Source: MedAcidi-G1 sp002713545 (GTDB lineage: Bacteria; Actinomycetota; Acidimicrobiia; Acidimicrobiales; MedAcidi-G1). Taken from it: a DNA stretch of 64,000 nt. Below the pieces are notes generated by a model. The model ran no database searches. It had not been told where the DNA came from and worked only from the letters and a program-made list of their open reading frames with translations. The position numbers and the translations under genes are program-made. Location: NCBI GenBank assembly GCA_964013895.1, contig CAXGYF010000001.1, positions 62,001-126,000 of the forward strand, written 5' to 3'. Shown here one piece after another: positions 26,935-35,811 of this stretch. Numbering within the stretch: position 1 is the first letter of the stretch; each line of letters begins with the position of its first letter.

Positions 26935-27933
26935 TTACCAATCTGAAGCTTCTGGAATGAACTGAATTGCTTGATCGATGAGACTAACTACCATTTCACC
27001 TAAAAAAGGTGTCGTTTTTCTGGTTGTGTCTTCAACTTGGCGTACATAGACGCCTTCTAACATGCAAGCAAGTTTGAACTTACTCATCACAACGTACCAG
27101 CCGAGTGATTCCGGTTTGATTCCCGCCCGGTCCGCCCATAAAGAAACCGCTTGTGACCTATCAGGCATGTTCTTATTTTCAAAATTTAATGTTCCCATCA
27201 AATACCCCAAATCCATGAGGGGGTCTCCTATGGTTGCATTTTCCCAATCTAAAACAGCTAACAAACGAGGTTTTTTTTCTTTGGAAAAAAGCATGTTATG
27301 GAAGTTGTAATCACCATGCATTACTCCTGGAATAGTTTTTTTTGGTCTATTGTCTTCCAACCATTCTGCTACTTCATCTATTCCTGGAATTTCTCTGTTT
27401 TGATATGAATCAAGCTGACCCTTCCAACGACCTACTTGCCTTTCAAGAAAACCTTCGGGACGTCCTAAATCTGATAAGCCAGCACTCTGATAGTCAATTG
27501 ACGCCAATTCACCCAATGCTTTAAGAAGTTGAATAGCAATGTCATGATACGAATCCATACCGCCCAATTCTTCAGGAATTGGATCAGAAGGGACTAGGCC
27601 ATCTACCCATTCCATCACATAGAAAAAAGAACCTGTTACTGAAATATCAGTACATAAAGAAATCGCTTTTGCATGAGGTACTTTTGTTCCTTCTAAAGCA
27701 GATTGAAATCTGAATTCTCTTTCCATAATCCTGTTCGAACCATCGAAAGACAAAGGAACTAATGATGGCCTTCTCAGGACCCAGAAATCGTCAGAACGTT
27801 TAACGATAAAAACTTCATTTGATTCACCAGCTTTTACACGTTCAAAAGAAATCTCTTTACCTTGTCCGAGCCCTTGCGCGTCGAACCATTCTCTTAACGA
27901 GCTTTCGTCGATCAGTTTCGGAGACAAATTCAT
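26935..27933 (-). CDS. phosphotransferase (APH/ACAD10-like) family protein
   Basis: 332-residue kinase-like protein of the aminoglycoside phosphotransferase/choline kinase fold. The Brenner motif HGDYNFHNMLF, with its catalytic Asp, is near 205; the metal-binding LDWENATIGDP near 231 follows. The N-lobe begins with LREWFDAQGLGQGKEISFERVKAGESNEVF. Members of this branch (ACAD10/11-like) phosphorylate hydroxyacyl-CoAs, which fits the MaoC-type gene next to it, but this is inference. It is divergent from MaoC and downstream, on its own strand, of nothing closer. Confidence 0.87.
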   Translation of the reverse strand: MNLSPKLIDESSLREWFDAQGLGQGKEISFERVKAGESNEVFIVKRSDDFWVLRRPSLVPLSFDGSNRIMEREFRFQSALEGTKVPHAKAISLCTDISVTGSFFYVMEWVDGLVPSDPIPEELGGMDSYHDIAIQLLKALGELASIDYQSAGLSDLGRPEGFLERQVGRWKGQLDSYQNREIPGIDEVAEWLEDNRPKKTIPGVMHGDYNFHNMLFSKEKKPRLLAVLDWENATIGDPLMDLGYLMGTLNFENKNMPDRSQAVSLWADRAGIKPESLGWYVVMSKFKLACMLEGVYVRQVEDTTRKTTPFLGEMVVSLIDQAIQFIPEASDW

Positions 27934-28038
27934 TATGAAAACACTCTAATAGAGGCAACTTGTTATCCTATTTACCACCTTTGTTGGCTATGAGCTTTCA
28001 AGTGCATAGATTCATATTTAGAAAGTAGGAGGGAACAA

Positions 28039-28878
28039 ATGCCAATTAATCCAGACGCTTCGGGATCCATAGGAGAACCTGCAGAATTTTCATGGACATC
28101 AAAAGACAGTTTGTTGTACGCACTCGGTGTGGGAGCTGGAGTCTCCGACCCAACAGGTTTCGAACTTGAATTCACAACTGAAAACAGCAACGGAATAAAC
28201 CAGGTAGCTTTCCCTACCCAAGTGGTAGTCATGGGAGGTGGAAGCACTCCTAGTTTTGGTGACTTCAACCCGGTGAACCTTCTTCACGCCGAACAAGCAA
28301 TCACGTTGCACCAACCTCTTCCAGCAGCTGGAACAGCAGTATCAACTGGAAAAATTGGTCCTATTTACGACAAAGGCAAAGCTGCGCTTGTCTACCTAGA
28401 AACAGATGTAGCAGACACTGACGGAAACCCTATGTGGAGCACAAAATCAGGTTTGTTCATCGGTGGCGAAGGAGGATGGGGCGGAGATCGCGGTCCCACA
28501 ACTGAATGGAATCTGCCAGAACGTGAAGCTGATCACACAGTCTCATATGAAACAAGAAACGATCAAGCTCTTCTTTATAGATTGAACGGTGACCGTAATC
28601 CTCTGCATTCAGATCCCTCATTCGCTTCAGCAGCAGGGTTTGACAAACCAATACTTCATGGGCTTTGTACATATGGTTTTACCGGACGTGCCTTATTACA
28701 TGCCGTATGCGGCTCTGACCCTGCACAGTTTGGAAGCATGGGCGGACGGTTCAAGTCACCTGTGATGCCCGGTGAGGTGTTGGAAGTCCACGCTTGGGAA
28801 GAATCAGATCAAGTTTTATTCCAGACACGTGTTGGTGACAGAGTGGTCTTCGATAACGGGGTTATGGCTCGAAATTAA
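28039..28878 (+). CDS. MaoC-like acyl-CoA dehydratase
   Basis: 279-residue double hot-dog protein. The C-terminal hot dog has the R-hydratase signature (residues about 180-211): YRLNGDRNPLHSDPSFA then GFDKPILHGLCTYG, containing the D/N..H catalytic pair. The N-terminal hot dog is degenerate, as in eukaryotic-type MFE-2 hydratase 2. Likely hydrates trans-2-enoyl-CoA to (R)-3-hydroxyacyl-CoA in fatty or steroid acid breakdown. AGGAGG precedes ATG by about 6-10 bases. It is inserted, in the opposite direction, between the phosphotransferase and the MoxR-type ATPase. Confidence 0.9.
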   Translation: MPINPDASGSIGEPAEFSWTSKDSLLYALGVGAGVSDPTGFELEFTTENSNGINQVAFPTQVVVMGGGSTPSFGDFNPVNLLHAEQAITLHQPLPAAGTAVSTGKIGPIYDKGKAALVYLETDVADTDGNPMWSTKSGLFIGGEGGWGGDRGPTTEWNLPEREADHTVSYETRNDQALLYRLNGDRNPLHSDPSFASAAGFDKPILHGLCTYGFTGRALLHAVCGSDPAQFGSMGGRFKSPVMPGEVLEVHAWEESDQVLFQTRVGDRVVFDNGVMARN

Positions 28879-28891
28879 TTCGAGAAAAATT

Positions 28892-30334
28892 TTACTTTCT
28901 TGCGGCGTAACTCGCTCTAGCACCCGAGGAATATTTATTTAATCTCTTAGACAAATGAAGCCCTTCGAGGATCAGCTCAACAGCGCTAGCTGTCATCGCT
29001 GAGCCATTCGAATTGCTACCTTCTAAAACAGCTTGAACAGCTGGTTTAAGAGCAGGAAGGTCAGAATTTACTACACTCTCATAATCATCTGATACGACGT
29101 CTTCACCGGTTGAAATTCCTTCCAAATTTTCAAAAGCTTCAACTATCGGTTGATGCAGCTCGGTGGGAACAAGATCTCGGAAAACATTCAATACAGCTTC
29201 GTTTAGGAGCTGATTAACAATTTCAGAATCACGATCTTCATCAAGACTTTCAATTTCTACTTTGCCGGCAGTCGCAGCAATCAACGCGTTCAAATCAGAG
29301 ATTCTAGGAACAGCTTCTTTCTCTTTGTTCCGCAATGCGCGTCTAACAGAATTAGCAACCATTGCTTCTTGATTAGTCACGCTCATTCGAACTGATACTC
29401 CAGATCTTTGATTCAGATGAGGACTATTACGAGCTTCGTGCGTCAAAACTGCTATCACTCTGGTCATAAAATTTGGAACACTTACATCTAGTTCCCCCAC
29501 CGCTGGAATAGATGCTTCTTGTTCAACTATGTCCATTTCAGTTTCCGGTTCAATTGGATAATGAGTTCTGATCTGCGAACCGAAACGATCTTTAAGAGGT
29601 GTGATTATCCGACCTCGATTGGTGTAATCCTCAGGATTAGCAGAAGCGAATAAAACAACGTCGAGCGGAAGTCTGATTTTGTAACCTCTTATTTGAATAT
29701 CTCTCTCTTCTAAAACGTTTAAAAGCCCCACTTGGATTCTTTCCGCCAGATCTGGAAGCTCATTAATTGCAAACAGTCCTCGATTTGTTCGTGGTACCAA
29801 CCCGTAATGAAGAGTTAGTTCGTCAGAAAGGTACCTACCTTCAGCAACTTTGATCGGGTCCACTTCACCGATCAGATCAGCTATAGAGGTGTCAGGAGTT
29901 GCTAACTTTTCTCCGTAACGAACATTTCTGTGCACCCATTCGATAGGAGTATTTTGTCCCAGTTCGTTTACTAAATCTTTTGCGTGCTTAGAAACCGGTG
30001 AATAAGGATCATCATTTATTTCTGACCCTTTGACTATTGGCATCCACTCATCTAGTAATTCAATTAATCCTCTTATCAAACGAGTCTTAGCTTGTCCTCT
30101 TTCTCCAAGAAAAATGACATCATGTCCCGCAAGTATCGCGTTTTCCAATTGCGGCATAACGGTCTCTTCGTAACCATGAAGTCCTGCGAATAATGAATCA
30201 CCGTTCCGAATTCTTTCAACCAGATTTCTTCTAAGTTCTTCTTTTACCGGAACTGACTCCCAACCACTAGATTTGAGTTCACCTAAAGTGGACGGAATTT
30301 GCATTTTCCTATTTCTTGAAAACAAATTACCCAT
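28892..30334 (-). CDS. MoxR / magnesium-chelatase-like AAA+ ATPase
   Basis: 480-residue AAA+ protein. Walker A GERGQAKT is at 77-84, where Ala-Lys-Thr keeps the phosphate-binding Lys; Walker B is in GLFAINELPDL near 192, and sensor-1 is VLFASANPEDY near 226, all as in the ChlI/MoxR group. MoxR proteins act with VWA partners as chaperones for metalloenzyme or cofactor assembly. The VWA protein at 24761-26782 is the likely partner, though the MaoC and phosphotransferase genes sit between the two. Ends with a Ser/Gly tail. Confidence 0.88.
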   Translation of the reverse strand: MGNLFSRNRKMQIPSTLGELKSSGWESVPVKEELRRNLVERIRNGDSLFAGLHGYEETVMPQLENAILAGHDVIFLGERGQAKTRLIRGLIELLDEWMPIVKGSEINDDPYSPVSKHAKDLVNELGQNTPIEWVHRNVRYGEKLATPDTSIADLIGEVDPIKVAEGRYLSDELTLHYGLVPRTNRGLFAINELPDLAERIQVGLLNVLEERDIQIRGYKIRLPLDVVLFASANPEDYTNRGRIITPLKDRFGSQIRTHYPIEPETEMDIVEQEASIPAVGELDVSVPNFMTRVIAVLTHEARNSPHLNQRSGVSVRMSVTNQEAMVANSVRRALRNKEKEAVPRISDLNALIAATAGKVEIESLDEDRDSEIVNQLLNEAVLNVFRDLVPTELHQPIVEAFENLEGISTGEDVVSDDYESVVNSDLPALKPAVQAVLEGSNSNGSAMTASAVELILEGLHLSKRLNKYSSGARASYAARK

Positions 30335-30526
30335 GGCGGCACCCTAGCGATCCTTTGACATCATTTAAATACCAAAGCGGATTGAATATAAATTTTTCAA
30401 CTAAGCCTGTTGCAAGAAAAAACTATAATGTGACCTTTTGCATGGATGGATGCACAGCGAGATACTCTCAGGTAGCGTTTAGAATGTTGCTTTGCCCAGA
30501 TAAACCGGAGTGGGTCCGGAGACAAT
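30335..30526. promoter_or_regulatory. divergent region upstream of sdhCAB
   Basis: 192 bp without a convincing gene, the longest gap in the window. TATAAT at 30424-30429 is an exact -10 hexamer about 95 bp upstream of the sdhC ATG, but no good -35 at 16-18 bp. TTGACA at 30355-30360 is not at a usable distance from it. A short inverted repeat, TGCAT...ATGCA, lies just downstream (about 30439-30454). GGAG at about 30518 is the sdhC Shine-Dalgarno. Confidence 0.45.
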
Positions 30527-31375
30527 ATGAACCAAACAACTAGTCAACGATACAGAGTGAAACCAATTCGCGAACCTCGCCGCGAATGGCCTTTCCCTCT
30601 TAATCTTTACCAGACGGCTGTTGGCCGAAAATGGGTAATGGCTGCCACCGGTATAGGTCTTTTAGGTTTCGCTTTAATTCACATGATCGGCAATCTTCAC
30701 GTATATGAAGGCCCTGCAAAAATGCACGAGTACGCAGAAGCTCTAAGGAATCTTGGCAGTGGCATACTCCCAAGATCACTGGTCCTTTGGTTATTGAGAC
30801 TAGGTCTGATGGTGATGTTTGCGCTCCACCTTCATTCAGCAATCACTTTGAAAGAAATGAGTAGAAAATCCAGTCAAAATGCTTCTTTTACTGGTGGTGA
30901 AAAAAAATATGAAGGTGGAAGAGAATACATAGCCGCAAGTTACGCAAGTCGAACGATGAGATGGACCGGCCCGATAATCGCCTTGTTTCTTATCTATCAC
31001 CTTGCGGATTTAACTTGGGGATGGTGGTTAGGAGACGACTTTGTTCCCGGCGACCCGTACCACAATCTTTATTCATCACTTTCGAGAATTCCAGTAGCAA
31101 TTTTTTATGTAGTGGCGAACATGGCTCTTGCTTGGCATATCTTCCATGGAGCTTGGTCCATGTTTCAAAGCCTCGGAATAAACAATCCAAAATACAACCA
31201 TCTTCGGAAAGGGTTCGCTGCGAGCTTCGCAGGATTAATACTTTTAGGAAATTTGAGTTTTCCAATAATGACTCAAGCAAATCTGATCGATGAAGATGAA
31301 CGGCTATGCCAAGTTGATGACCTTAGCAATGAGGAAGTTTTGGCGTGCCTCACTAAACAGCTAGAGGATCACTAA
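30527..31375 (+). CDS. sdhC: succinate dehydrogenase cytochrome b subunit
   Basis: 282-residue single-polypeptide membrane anchor of the b-type succinate:quinone oxidoreductase (cytochrome b558, five membrane helices), as in Bacillus and other actinobacteria, so no separate sdhD is expected. Heme-ligand histidines are visible in GFALIHMIGNLHVYEG, ALHLHSAIT, LIYHLADLTWG and ALAWHIFHGAW. First gene of sdhCAB, 2 bp before sdhA. The type normally reduces menaquinone, but the quinone here is inferred. Confidence 0.94.
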   Translation: MNQTTSQRYRVKPIREPRREWPFPLNLYQTAVGRKWVMAATGIGLLGFALIHMIGNLHVYEGPAKMHEYAEALRNLGSGILPRSLVLWLLRLGLMVMFALHLHSAITLKEMSRKSSQNASFTGGEKKYEGGREYIAASYASRTMRWTGPIIALFLIYHLADLTWGWWLGDDFVPGDPYHNLYSSLSRIPVAIFYVVANMALAWHIFHGAWSMFQSLGINNPKYNHLRKGFAASFAGLILLGNLSFPIMTQANLIDEDERLCQVDDLSNEEVLACLTKQLEDH

Positions 31376-31377
31376 AT

Positions 31378-33312
31378 ATGGAAACTAAAACTAATACTCT
31401 CCTTGATTCCAGAGTCCCTTCAGGCCCACTTGAAGATAAATGGGAAAACCACAAGTTCTCTATGAAACTGGTTAACCCCAATAACAAAAGAAAGTTTGAC
31501 GTAATTGTCGTCGGAACTGGTCTCGCTGGAGCATCGGCTGCAGCTTCCTTAGGAGAACTTGGTTACAAAGTAAAAGCTTTCACTTTCCATGACAGCCCTC
31601 GTAGAGCTCACAGCATCGCTGCGCAAGGTGGAATAAATGCTGCTAAAAACTACAAGAATGATGGCGATTCGGTGTACAGGCTTTTCTACGACACCATTAA
31701 AGGTGGCGACTACAGGTCCAGAGAAGCCAACGTGCATCGTCTTGCTGAAGTCTCAACTAATATCATCGATCAGGCAACAGCCCAAGGTGTTCCGTTCGCT
31801 CGAGAATATGGAGGGCTATTAGATAATCGTTCTTTTGGTGGCGCTCAGGTTTCTAGGACTTTTTACGCAAGAGGGCAGACCGGACAACAACTTCTACTAG
31901 GGGCTTACTCGGCAATGATGCGCCAGGTGTCAGCCGGAAGTGTTGAATTGCATACACGCTCAGAGTTACTTGATGTTGTAACTAAAGACGGAAAAGCATG
32001 CGGAATTGTTACGCGTGACTTACTTTCTGGTGAAGTTAATGCCCATTCTGCTCATGCGGTTGTTTTAGCAACTGGCGGCTACGGCAATGTTTATTTTCTT
32101 TCAACCAACGCAATGATGAGTAACGTCACCGCTGCATGGAGGGCACATCGCCGTGGCGCTTTTTTCGCCAATCCTTGTTACACACAAATACACCCGACTT
32201 GTATTCCTGCGAGTGACGACTTTCAATCAAAGCTGACTTTGATGTCGGAATCGCTTCGAAATGATGGACGTATATGGGTTCCAGACGCATTTGACGATTC
32301 AAGACCAGCTCATGAAATACCCGAAAACGAGCGGGATTATTATTTAGAAACTAAATATCCAGCTTTTGGAAATTTAGTTCCTAGAGATGTTGCTTCCAGA
32401 AATGCTAAAAATGTGGTCGATCAAGGACATGGCGTCGGACCACTTAAAAATGGTGTCTATCTAGATTTTGCCGCAGCTGTTGAAAGAGACGGCCATGACG
32501 CTATTTCTGCAAAATATGGAAATCTTTTCGATATGTACGAAAGCATTACTGGTGAAAACCCATATGAAGTACCGATGCGTATTTACCCTGCAATTCATTA
32601 CACAATGGGTGGCGTGTGGGTCGACTACAACCTAATGACAACTATCCCCGGTCTCTATGCAATAGGTGAGGCTAACTTCTCCGATCATGGGGCAAATCGT
32701 TTAGGTGCGAGCGCTTTAATGCAAGGTTTAGCAGATGGCTATTTTGTTCTTCCCTACACCATTGGTGATGGCCTAGCTGATCAACTCGGTGAACCCGCAG
32801 TTTCAGCTGATGATCCAGTTTTTACAGATGCTATAAATGCTGTAGAAGATGAAACATCAAGATGGCTTTCAATTAACGGCACTCGTTCGGTCGATTATTT
32901 CCATAGGGAATTGGGACGACTTGTTTGGGACCATATAGGAATGAGCAGAAATAAAGAAGGTTTAGAAAAAGCAATCTCTGAGATTTCAGCCTTAAAAGAA
33001 GAGTTCTATAGCGATGTGCGGGTTTTGGGAAGCGCAGATACTTTAAATCTTTCTTTGGAGAAAGCCGGAAGGGTTTCAGATTTCTTCGAATTAGCTGAAT
33101 TAATGGCGAACGATGCTCTGAAACGAGAAGAGTCTTGCGGTGGACACTTCAGAGAGGAACACCAAACTCCTGAAGGTGAAGCTCAAAGAGATGATGAGGA
33201 ATTCGCCCATGTAGCAGCTTGGGAATGGAACGGTACGGGTGCTTTACAAACTCGACATGTAGAGGAACTCGATTTCGAAAATGTGACGCTAACTCAGAGA
33301 AGTTATAAGTGA
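31378..33312 (+). CDS. sdhA: succinate dehydrogenase flavoprotein subunit
   Basis: 644-residue catalytic flavoprotein, oxidising succinate to fumarate. FAD motif GTGLAGASAAASLGELGY near 43-60, and RRAHSIAAQGGINAA with the His that covalently binds FAD. The substrate and active-site stretch is YPAIHYTMGGVWVDY, then GANRLGASALMQGLADGY. C-terminal FRC-like helical domain. The gene lies between sdhC and sdhB with gaps of 2 and 7 bp, so it is one operon. Membrane-associated at the cytoplasmic face. Confidence 0.97.
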   Translation: METKTNTLLDSRVPSGPLEDKWENHKFSMKLVNPNNKRKFDVIVVGTGLAGASAAASLGELGYKVKAFTFHDSPRRAHSIAAQGGINAAKNYKNDGDSVYRLFYDTIKGGDYRSREANVHRLAEVSTNIIDQATAQGVPFAREYGGLLDNRSFGGAQVSRTFYARGQTGQQLLLGAYSAMMRQVSAGSVELHTRSELLDVVTKDGKACGIVTRDLLSGEVNAHSAHAVVLATGGYGNVYFLSTNAMMSNVTAAWRAHRRGAFFANPCYTQIHPTCIPASDDFQSKLTLMSESLRNDGRIWVPDAFDDSRPAHEIPENERDYYLETKYPAFGNLVPRDVASRNAKNVVDQGHGVGPLKNGVYLDFAAAVERDGHDAISAKYGNLFDMYESITGENPYEVPMRIYPAIHYTMGGVWVDYNLMTTIPGLYAIGEANFSDHGANRLGASALMQGLADGYFVLPYTIGDGLADQLGEPAVSADDPVFTDAINAVEDETSRWLSINGTRSVDYFHRELGRLVWDHIGMSRNKEGLEKAISEISALKEEFYSDVRVLGSADTLNLSLEKAGRVSDFFELAELMANDALKREESCGGHFREEHQTPEGEAQRDDEEFAHVAAWEWNGTGALQTRHVEELDFENVTLTQRSYK

Positions 33313-33319
33313 GATAAAA

Positions 33320-34090
33320 ATGTCAGAAGTAATTACTGTTAATTTAAAAATTTGGCGACAAGAAGGCCCTGACAAAGACGGTCATTTTGAGGAATACGCC
33401 CAACAAGTTACAACCGAAGCTTCTTTTCTAGAGATGATCGATCTTCTCAACGAAGATTTAAATAATCAGGGGCACGAACCTGTATCTATTGAAAGTGATT
33501 GCAGAGAAGGTATTTGTGGCACCTGTGGTGTGATGATTAACGGGCAAGCGCATGGGCCTAGAAAGGCAACTACTACTTGCCAATTGCATATGCGTGAATT
33601 TTCTGACGGCGATGAGATAGTTATTGAACCTTTCAGAGCAGGTTCCTTTCCGGTAATACGGGATCTAGTTGTTGATAGATCTCCTTTTGATCGAATTATT
33701 GAATCAGGGGGTTATATATCCGTTAATACCGGCGCAGCTTCTGATGCAAATCTAACCCCGGTTCCAAAAGAGGCTGCAGATCAAGCGTTTGATGCAGCTG
33801 CTTGTATAGGATGCGGCGCCTGTGTCGCAGCTTGTCCTAACTCAGCCGCACAGTTATTTACTTCTGCAAAAATTGCTCATATGAGCTCCCTGCCTCAAGG
33901 CCAGCCGGAACGATGGAAAAGAACTGAGTCTATGGTTGGAACCATGGAGGAATTCTTTGGTTCTTGCACAAATCACGGAGAGTGTCACGAAGCATGCCCT
34001 AAAGAAATCAGTCTCGACTTTATTGCCTTTATGAATCGCGACTACATGAAAGCAAAGATCAAAAACCGTGCTCTGTCTGGTCAGCGTTGA
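33320..34090 (+). CDS. sdhB: succinate dehydrogenase iron-sulfur subunit
   Basis: 256-residue iron-sulfur subunit linking the flavin to the quinone. [2Fe-2S]: CREGICGTCG with a later Cys in TTCQLH. [4Fe-4S]: CIGCGACVAAC, with C in CP following. [3Fe-4S]: SCTNHGECHEACP. Last gene of sdhCAB; 64 bp separate it from the small membrane-protein gene. Confidence 0.97.
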   Translation: MSEVITVNLKIWRQEGPDKDGHFEEYAQQVTTEASFLEMIDLLNEDLNNQGHEPVSIESDCREGICGTCGVMINGQAHGPRKATTTCQLHMREFSDGDEIVIEPFRAGSFPVIRDLVVDRSPFDRIIESGGYISVNTGAASDANLTPVPKEAADQAFDAAACIGCGACVAACPNSAAQLFTSAKIAHMSSLPQGQPERWKRTESMVGTMEEFFGSCTNHGECHEACPKEISLDFIAFMNRDYMKAKIKNRALSGQR

Positions 34091-34153
34091 TAAAAGTCAA
34101 GTTAACATCGAATGACATGATGAAAATTATTATCATGCGAGGAGGTAACTAAG

Positions 34154-34381
34154 TTGCTAATTATCTACTTGATATGTGTAGCTCTTTGGATAAAACTGCT
34201 TTGGGATATCAGGAAAAGACCTGATCACCAGAAAACTTGGTTCTGGCCATTTTTTGTAACTGGTCTCATCTGTTCGGTTTTATTCTGGCCGGGTCTACTA
34301 GTACTGAGCGGGGTTTATTGGTATAAAGCTGGAAGAATACCTCCTGTGGACGGAGTAGAAAATAGTAACCCTTTTAACTAG
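34154..34381 (+). CDS. small two-pass membrane protein, TTG start
   Basis: 75 residues with two hydrophobic segments (about 2-17 and 28-51) separated by the basic loop DIRKRPDHQKTW. The TTG start at 34154 is chosen because AGGAGG (about 34139-34145) precedes it at ideal distance; no in-frame ATG does better. I do not recognise the family. It follows sdhB on the same strand, with a possible hairpin downstream (CGTTC/GAACG, 34394-34409). Confidence 0.7.
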   Translation: MLIIYLICVALWIKLLWDIRKRPDHQKTWFWPFFVTGLICSVLFWPGLLVLSGVYWYKAGRIPPVDGVENSNPFN

Positions 34382-34447
34382 CGATATAAATATCGTTCGT
34401 TTAAGAACGCCACCAAAGAACCGTGATGTCGGACTAACGTAAACTTT

Positions 34448-34864
34448 GTGCCACATCGTCATAACGTAAAAGTTCGTTTCTATGAGTTAGATCCATACGG
34501 CCATTTAAATCACTCTGCCTACATTCAACTATTTGAGACAGGACGAATCGAAATGCTTGAACATGCTGGCATAGGGTTACATCAAATTGAAAAAAATGAC
34601 TTTAGGTTTGTAGTTTCGCAAATAGAAACTGCCTTTCTGAAATCTGTAGAGGCAGGTTCTTTTCTCACAATAGAAACCGAAATTCTGGAAATAAGAAGAG
34701 CATCGTCCGTATGGTGGCAACAAATTATGGATGAAACAGATGTGGTAGCTACGCAACGTGTCAGAGCAGCCATTACTAACCGTGATGGGAAACCTATTCG
34801 AGCTCCAAAAGAAATTACCGATGCCTTAATGCCTTTTTTATCAAGTTTCAAAAACGATGAATAA
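34448..34864 (+). CDS. acyl-CoA thioesterase (4HBT/hot-dog) family protein
   Basis: 138-residue single hot-dog fold of the YbgC/4HBT thioesterase type: YELDPYGHLNHSAYIQLFETGRIE, where the D-x-x-G-H-x-N-H cluster matches the catalytic region. Hydrolyses an acyl-CoA; the chain is unknown. GTG start. Its last 8 bases overlap the start of the DUF368 gene, so the two are coupled. Confidence 0.9.
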   Translation: MPHRHNVKVRFYELDPYGHLNHSAYIQLFETGRIEMLEHAGIGLHQIEKNDFRFVVSQIETAFLKSVEAGSFLTIETEILEIRRASSVWWQQIMDETDVVATQRVRAAITNRDGKPIRAPKEITDALMPFLSSFKNDE

Positions 34865-35804
34865 TTTCGTATCAATCTTTTCACGTTTAAAAAAATTTAC
34901 TAGCAATCTCTTAAGAGGAATTGCTATGGGAATTGCCGACGTGGTGCCTGGAGTGTCGGGTGGAACTATCGCTCTAGTCCTTGGCATATACGAACAACTT
35001 CTAGAAAATATAAGCAATTGTGCTTTGAGTTTAGGCAAAATTTTAAAAGCTGATTTTCCAGGATTTATAAAACAAATCAGAAAAGTAAATTTTCTTTTTC
35101 TAATTCCAGTAATCGCAGGAATGCTCATAACTATTGTTTCGATTTCAGGACTTATGGTCGAACTACTTGAAGAACATCCTGAACCAATGGCAGGTCTATT
35201 TTTTGGTTTAGTAGCAGCATCTGCGTTTATTGCCTTTCCATTAATAGATGTCTTGAATCCACAAAAAATAATATTCTCATTAGCTACGGCAGTTCTTTTC
35301 TTCGCACTGCTGGGTTTACGTTCCAGTGCTTTTGAAAATCCTTCCTCGTGGATCTTTTTTCTTTCAGGATTCATCGCTATTTGCGCATGGATACTACCAG
35401 GGGTGTCCGGCGCGTTCTTGTTGTTAATAATGGGGAACTATGCTTCTGTGCTAACTGCTATTGATCACCAAGACTTTGAAAAGCTTTCTATGCTTTCGCT
35501 TGGTGCAATCGTTGGACTCGCAGTTTTTTCTACTTTCTTAAAATTTTTATTAGATAACTATAGAGACATGGTTCTATCTTGTTTAATTGGGTTAATGCTC
35601 GGATCCTCTAGAGTTCTTTGGCCTTGGCCTAACGGGGTGGGTGTTATCAACGAAGATGGAAATGAAGTACTCTCTGGAACAGGCGTTGATTGGCCTAATT
35701 CAAATAACTTTCTAACACCTCTACTTTTAGGGTTATTAGCATTTGGAATTGTCCTAATAATTGATTCAATCTCGAAAAAATCGACTAAAACTAAAAGTCA
35801 GTAA
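34857..35804 (+). CDS. DUF368 family membrane protein (PopT-type)
   Basis: 315-residue integral membrane protein with about 8-9 hydrophobic segments. The family signature GIADVVPGVSGGTIALVLGIYE is at residues 25-46, and its inverted counterpart LPGVSGAFLLLIMGNY is near 180. DUF368 proteins have been reported to recycle undecaprenyl phosphate across the membrane (PopT), alongside DedA family members. If so, it serves wall precursor supply, here next to a thioesterase. ATG start inside the end of the thioesterase gene. Confidence 0.88.
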   Translation: MNNFVSIFSRLKKFTSNLLRGIAMGIADVVPGVSGGTIALVLGIYEQLLENISNCALSLGKILKADFPGFIKQIRKVNFLFLIPVIAGMLITIVSISGLMVELLEEHPEPMAGLFFGLVAASAFIAFPLIDVLNPQKIIFSLATAVLFFALLGLRSSAFENPSSWIFFLSGFIAICAWILPGVSGAFLLLIMGNYASVLTAIDHQDFEKLSMLSLGAIVGLAVFSTFLKFLLDNYRDMVLSCLIGLMLGSSRVLWPWPNGVGVINEDGNEVLSGTGVDWPNSNNFLTPLLLGLLAFGIVLIIDSISKKSTKTKSQ

Positions 35805-35811
35805 TTCAGAC

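Noticed and set aside
30355..30360. TTGACA as -35 element for sdhC
   Set aside because: No -10 hexamer lies at 16-18 bp; the TATAAT at 30424 is too far away.
30316..30543. 75-residue plus-strand open frame overlapping the MoxR start region and the sdhC start
   Set aside because: No recognisable features, it overlaps the real sdhC start and lies mostly in the sdh promoter region.
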